Assembly (NCBI GenBank): GCA_003452655.1
Contig: DMNR01000069.1
Span: forward strand, 1-5,401
Origin: Actinomycetota bacterium
Lineage (GTDB): Bacteria > Actinomycetota > Actinomycetes > S36-B12 > UBA10799
Direction: 5' to 3'
DNA length: 5,401 nt
Under the pieces are notes generated by a model. It did no database searches, was not told the DNA's origin, and saw only the letters and a program-made list of their open reading frames with translations. Positions 5,380 to 5,401 of this stretch are shown here, piece after piece; the first letter of the stretch is position 1, and each line of letters starts with the position of its first letter. Position numbers and translations under genes: made by a program.

Positions 5380-5401
5380 TGCGCCAACGCTACCTAACTA
5401 G

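Overview
The window looks like an accessory stretch of a high-GC actinobacterial genome, most likely from the Mycobacteriales (Rhodococcus, Nocardia or Mycobacterium type). The grounds are frequent GTG starts, GC-rich codon use, an actinobacterial-style ECF sigma factor with a one-pass membrane partner, a FitA-like/PIN vapBC pair, and a Tn3/Hin-type resolvase. The genus is an inference from sequence style; no database search was run.

Layout. The left end (1-545, + strand) holds the C-terminal part of a serine recombinase whose catalytic N-terminus lies outside the window. All other genes I can support are on the - strand. 499-1272 encodes a five-helix membrane protein of unknown function with an outside C-terminal domain. 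1484-2095 encodes an unrecognised soluble protein. 2229-2960 and 2960-3502 form a one-base-overlap pair: an ECF sigma factor followed by a single-pass membrane protein that is probably its regulator but lacks the classical zinc anti-sigma motif. 3659-4063 and 4066-4287 are a VapBC-type toxin-antitoxin pair, antitoxin first, with a strong ribosome binding site and a palindromic operator-like element just upstream. 4591-5379 is a complete class I SAM-dependent methyltransferase.

The most interesting structure is not a gene. A 50-base segment inside the 3' part of the recombinase gene (291-340) recurs in the same orientation at 4349-4398, in the 303-base gap between vapB and the methyltransferase. 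The copies match at 38 of 50 positions without gaps and end in ten identical bases. Similarity stops abruptly on both sides. The mismatches are not concentrated at third codon positions. About 4 kb carrying the sigma operon, vapBC and two orphan genes lies between the copies. This arrangement resembles an old insertion at the 3' end of a recombinase gene, or two remnants of related recombinase genes flanking cargo. The stabilising vapBC pair inside the interval fits that reading, but no integrase is present and the divergence means any event is old.

Functionally, the sigma factor and its membrane partner probably sense an envelope or extracellular signal. The two unknown genes downstream on the same strand may belong to the same response, but they are separated by gaps of 133 and 211 bases, so co-transcription is only a possibility.
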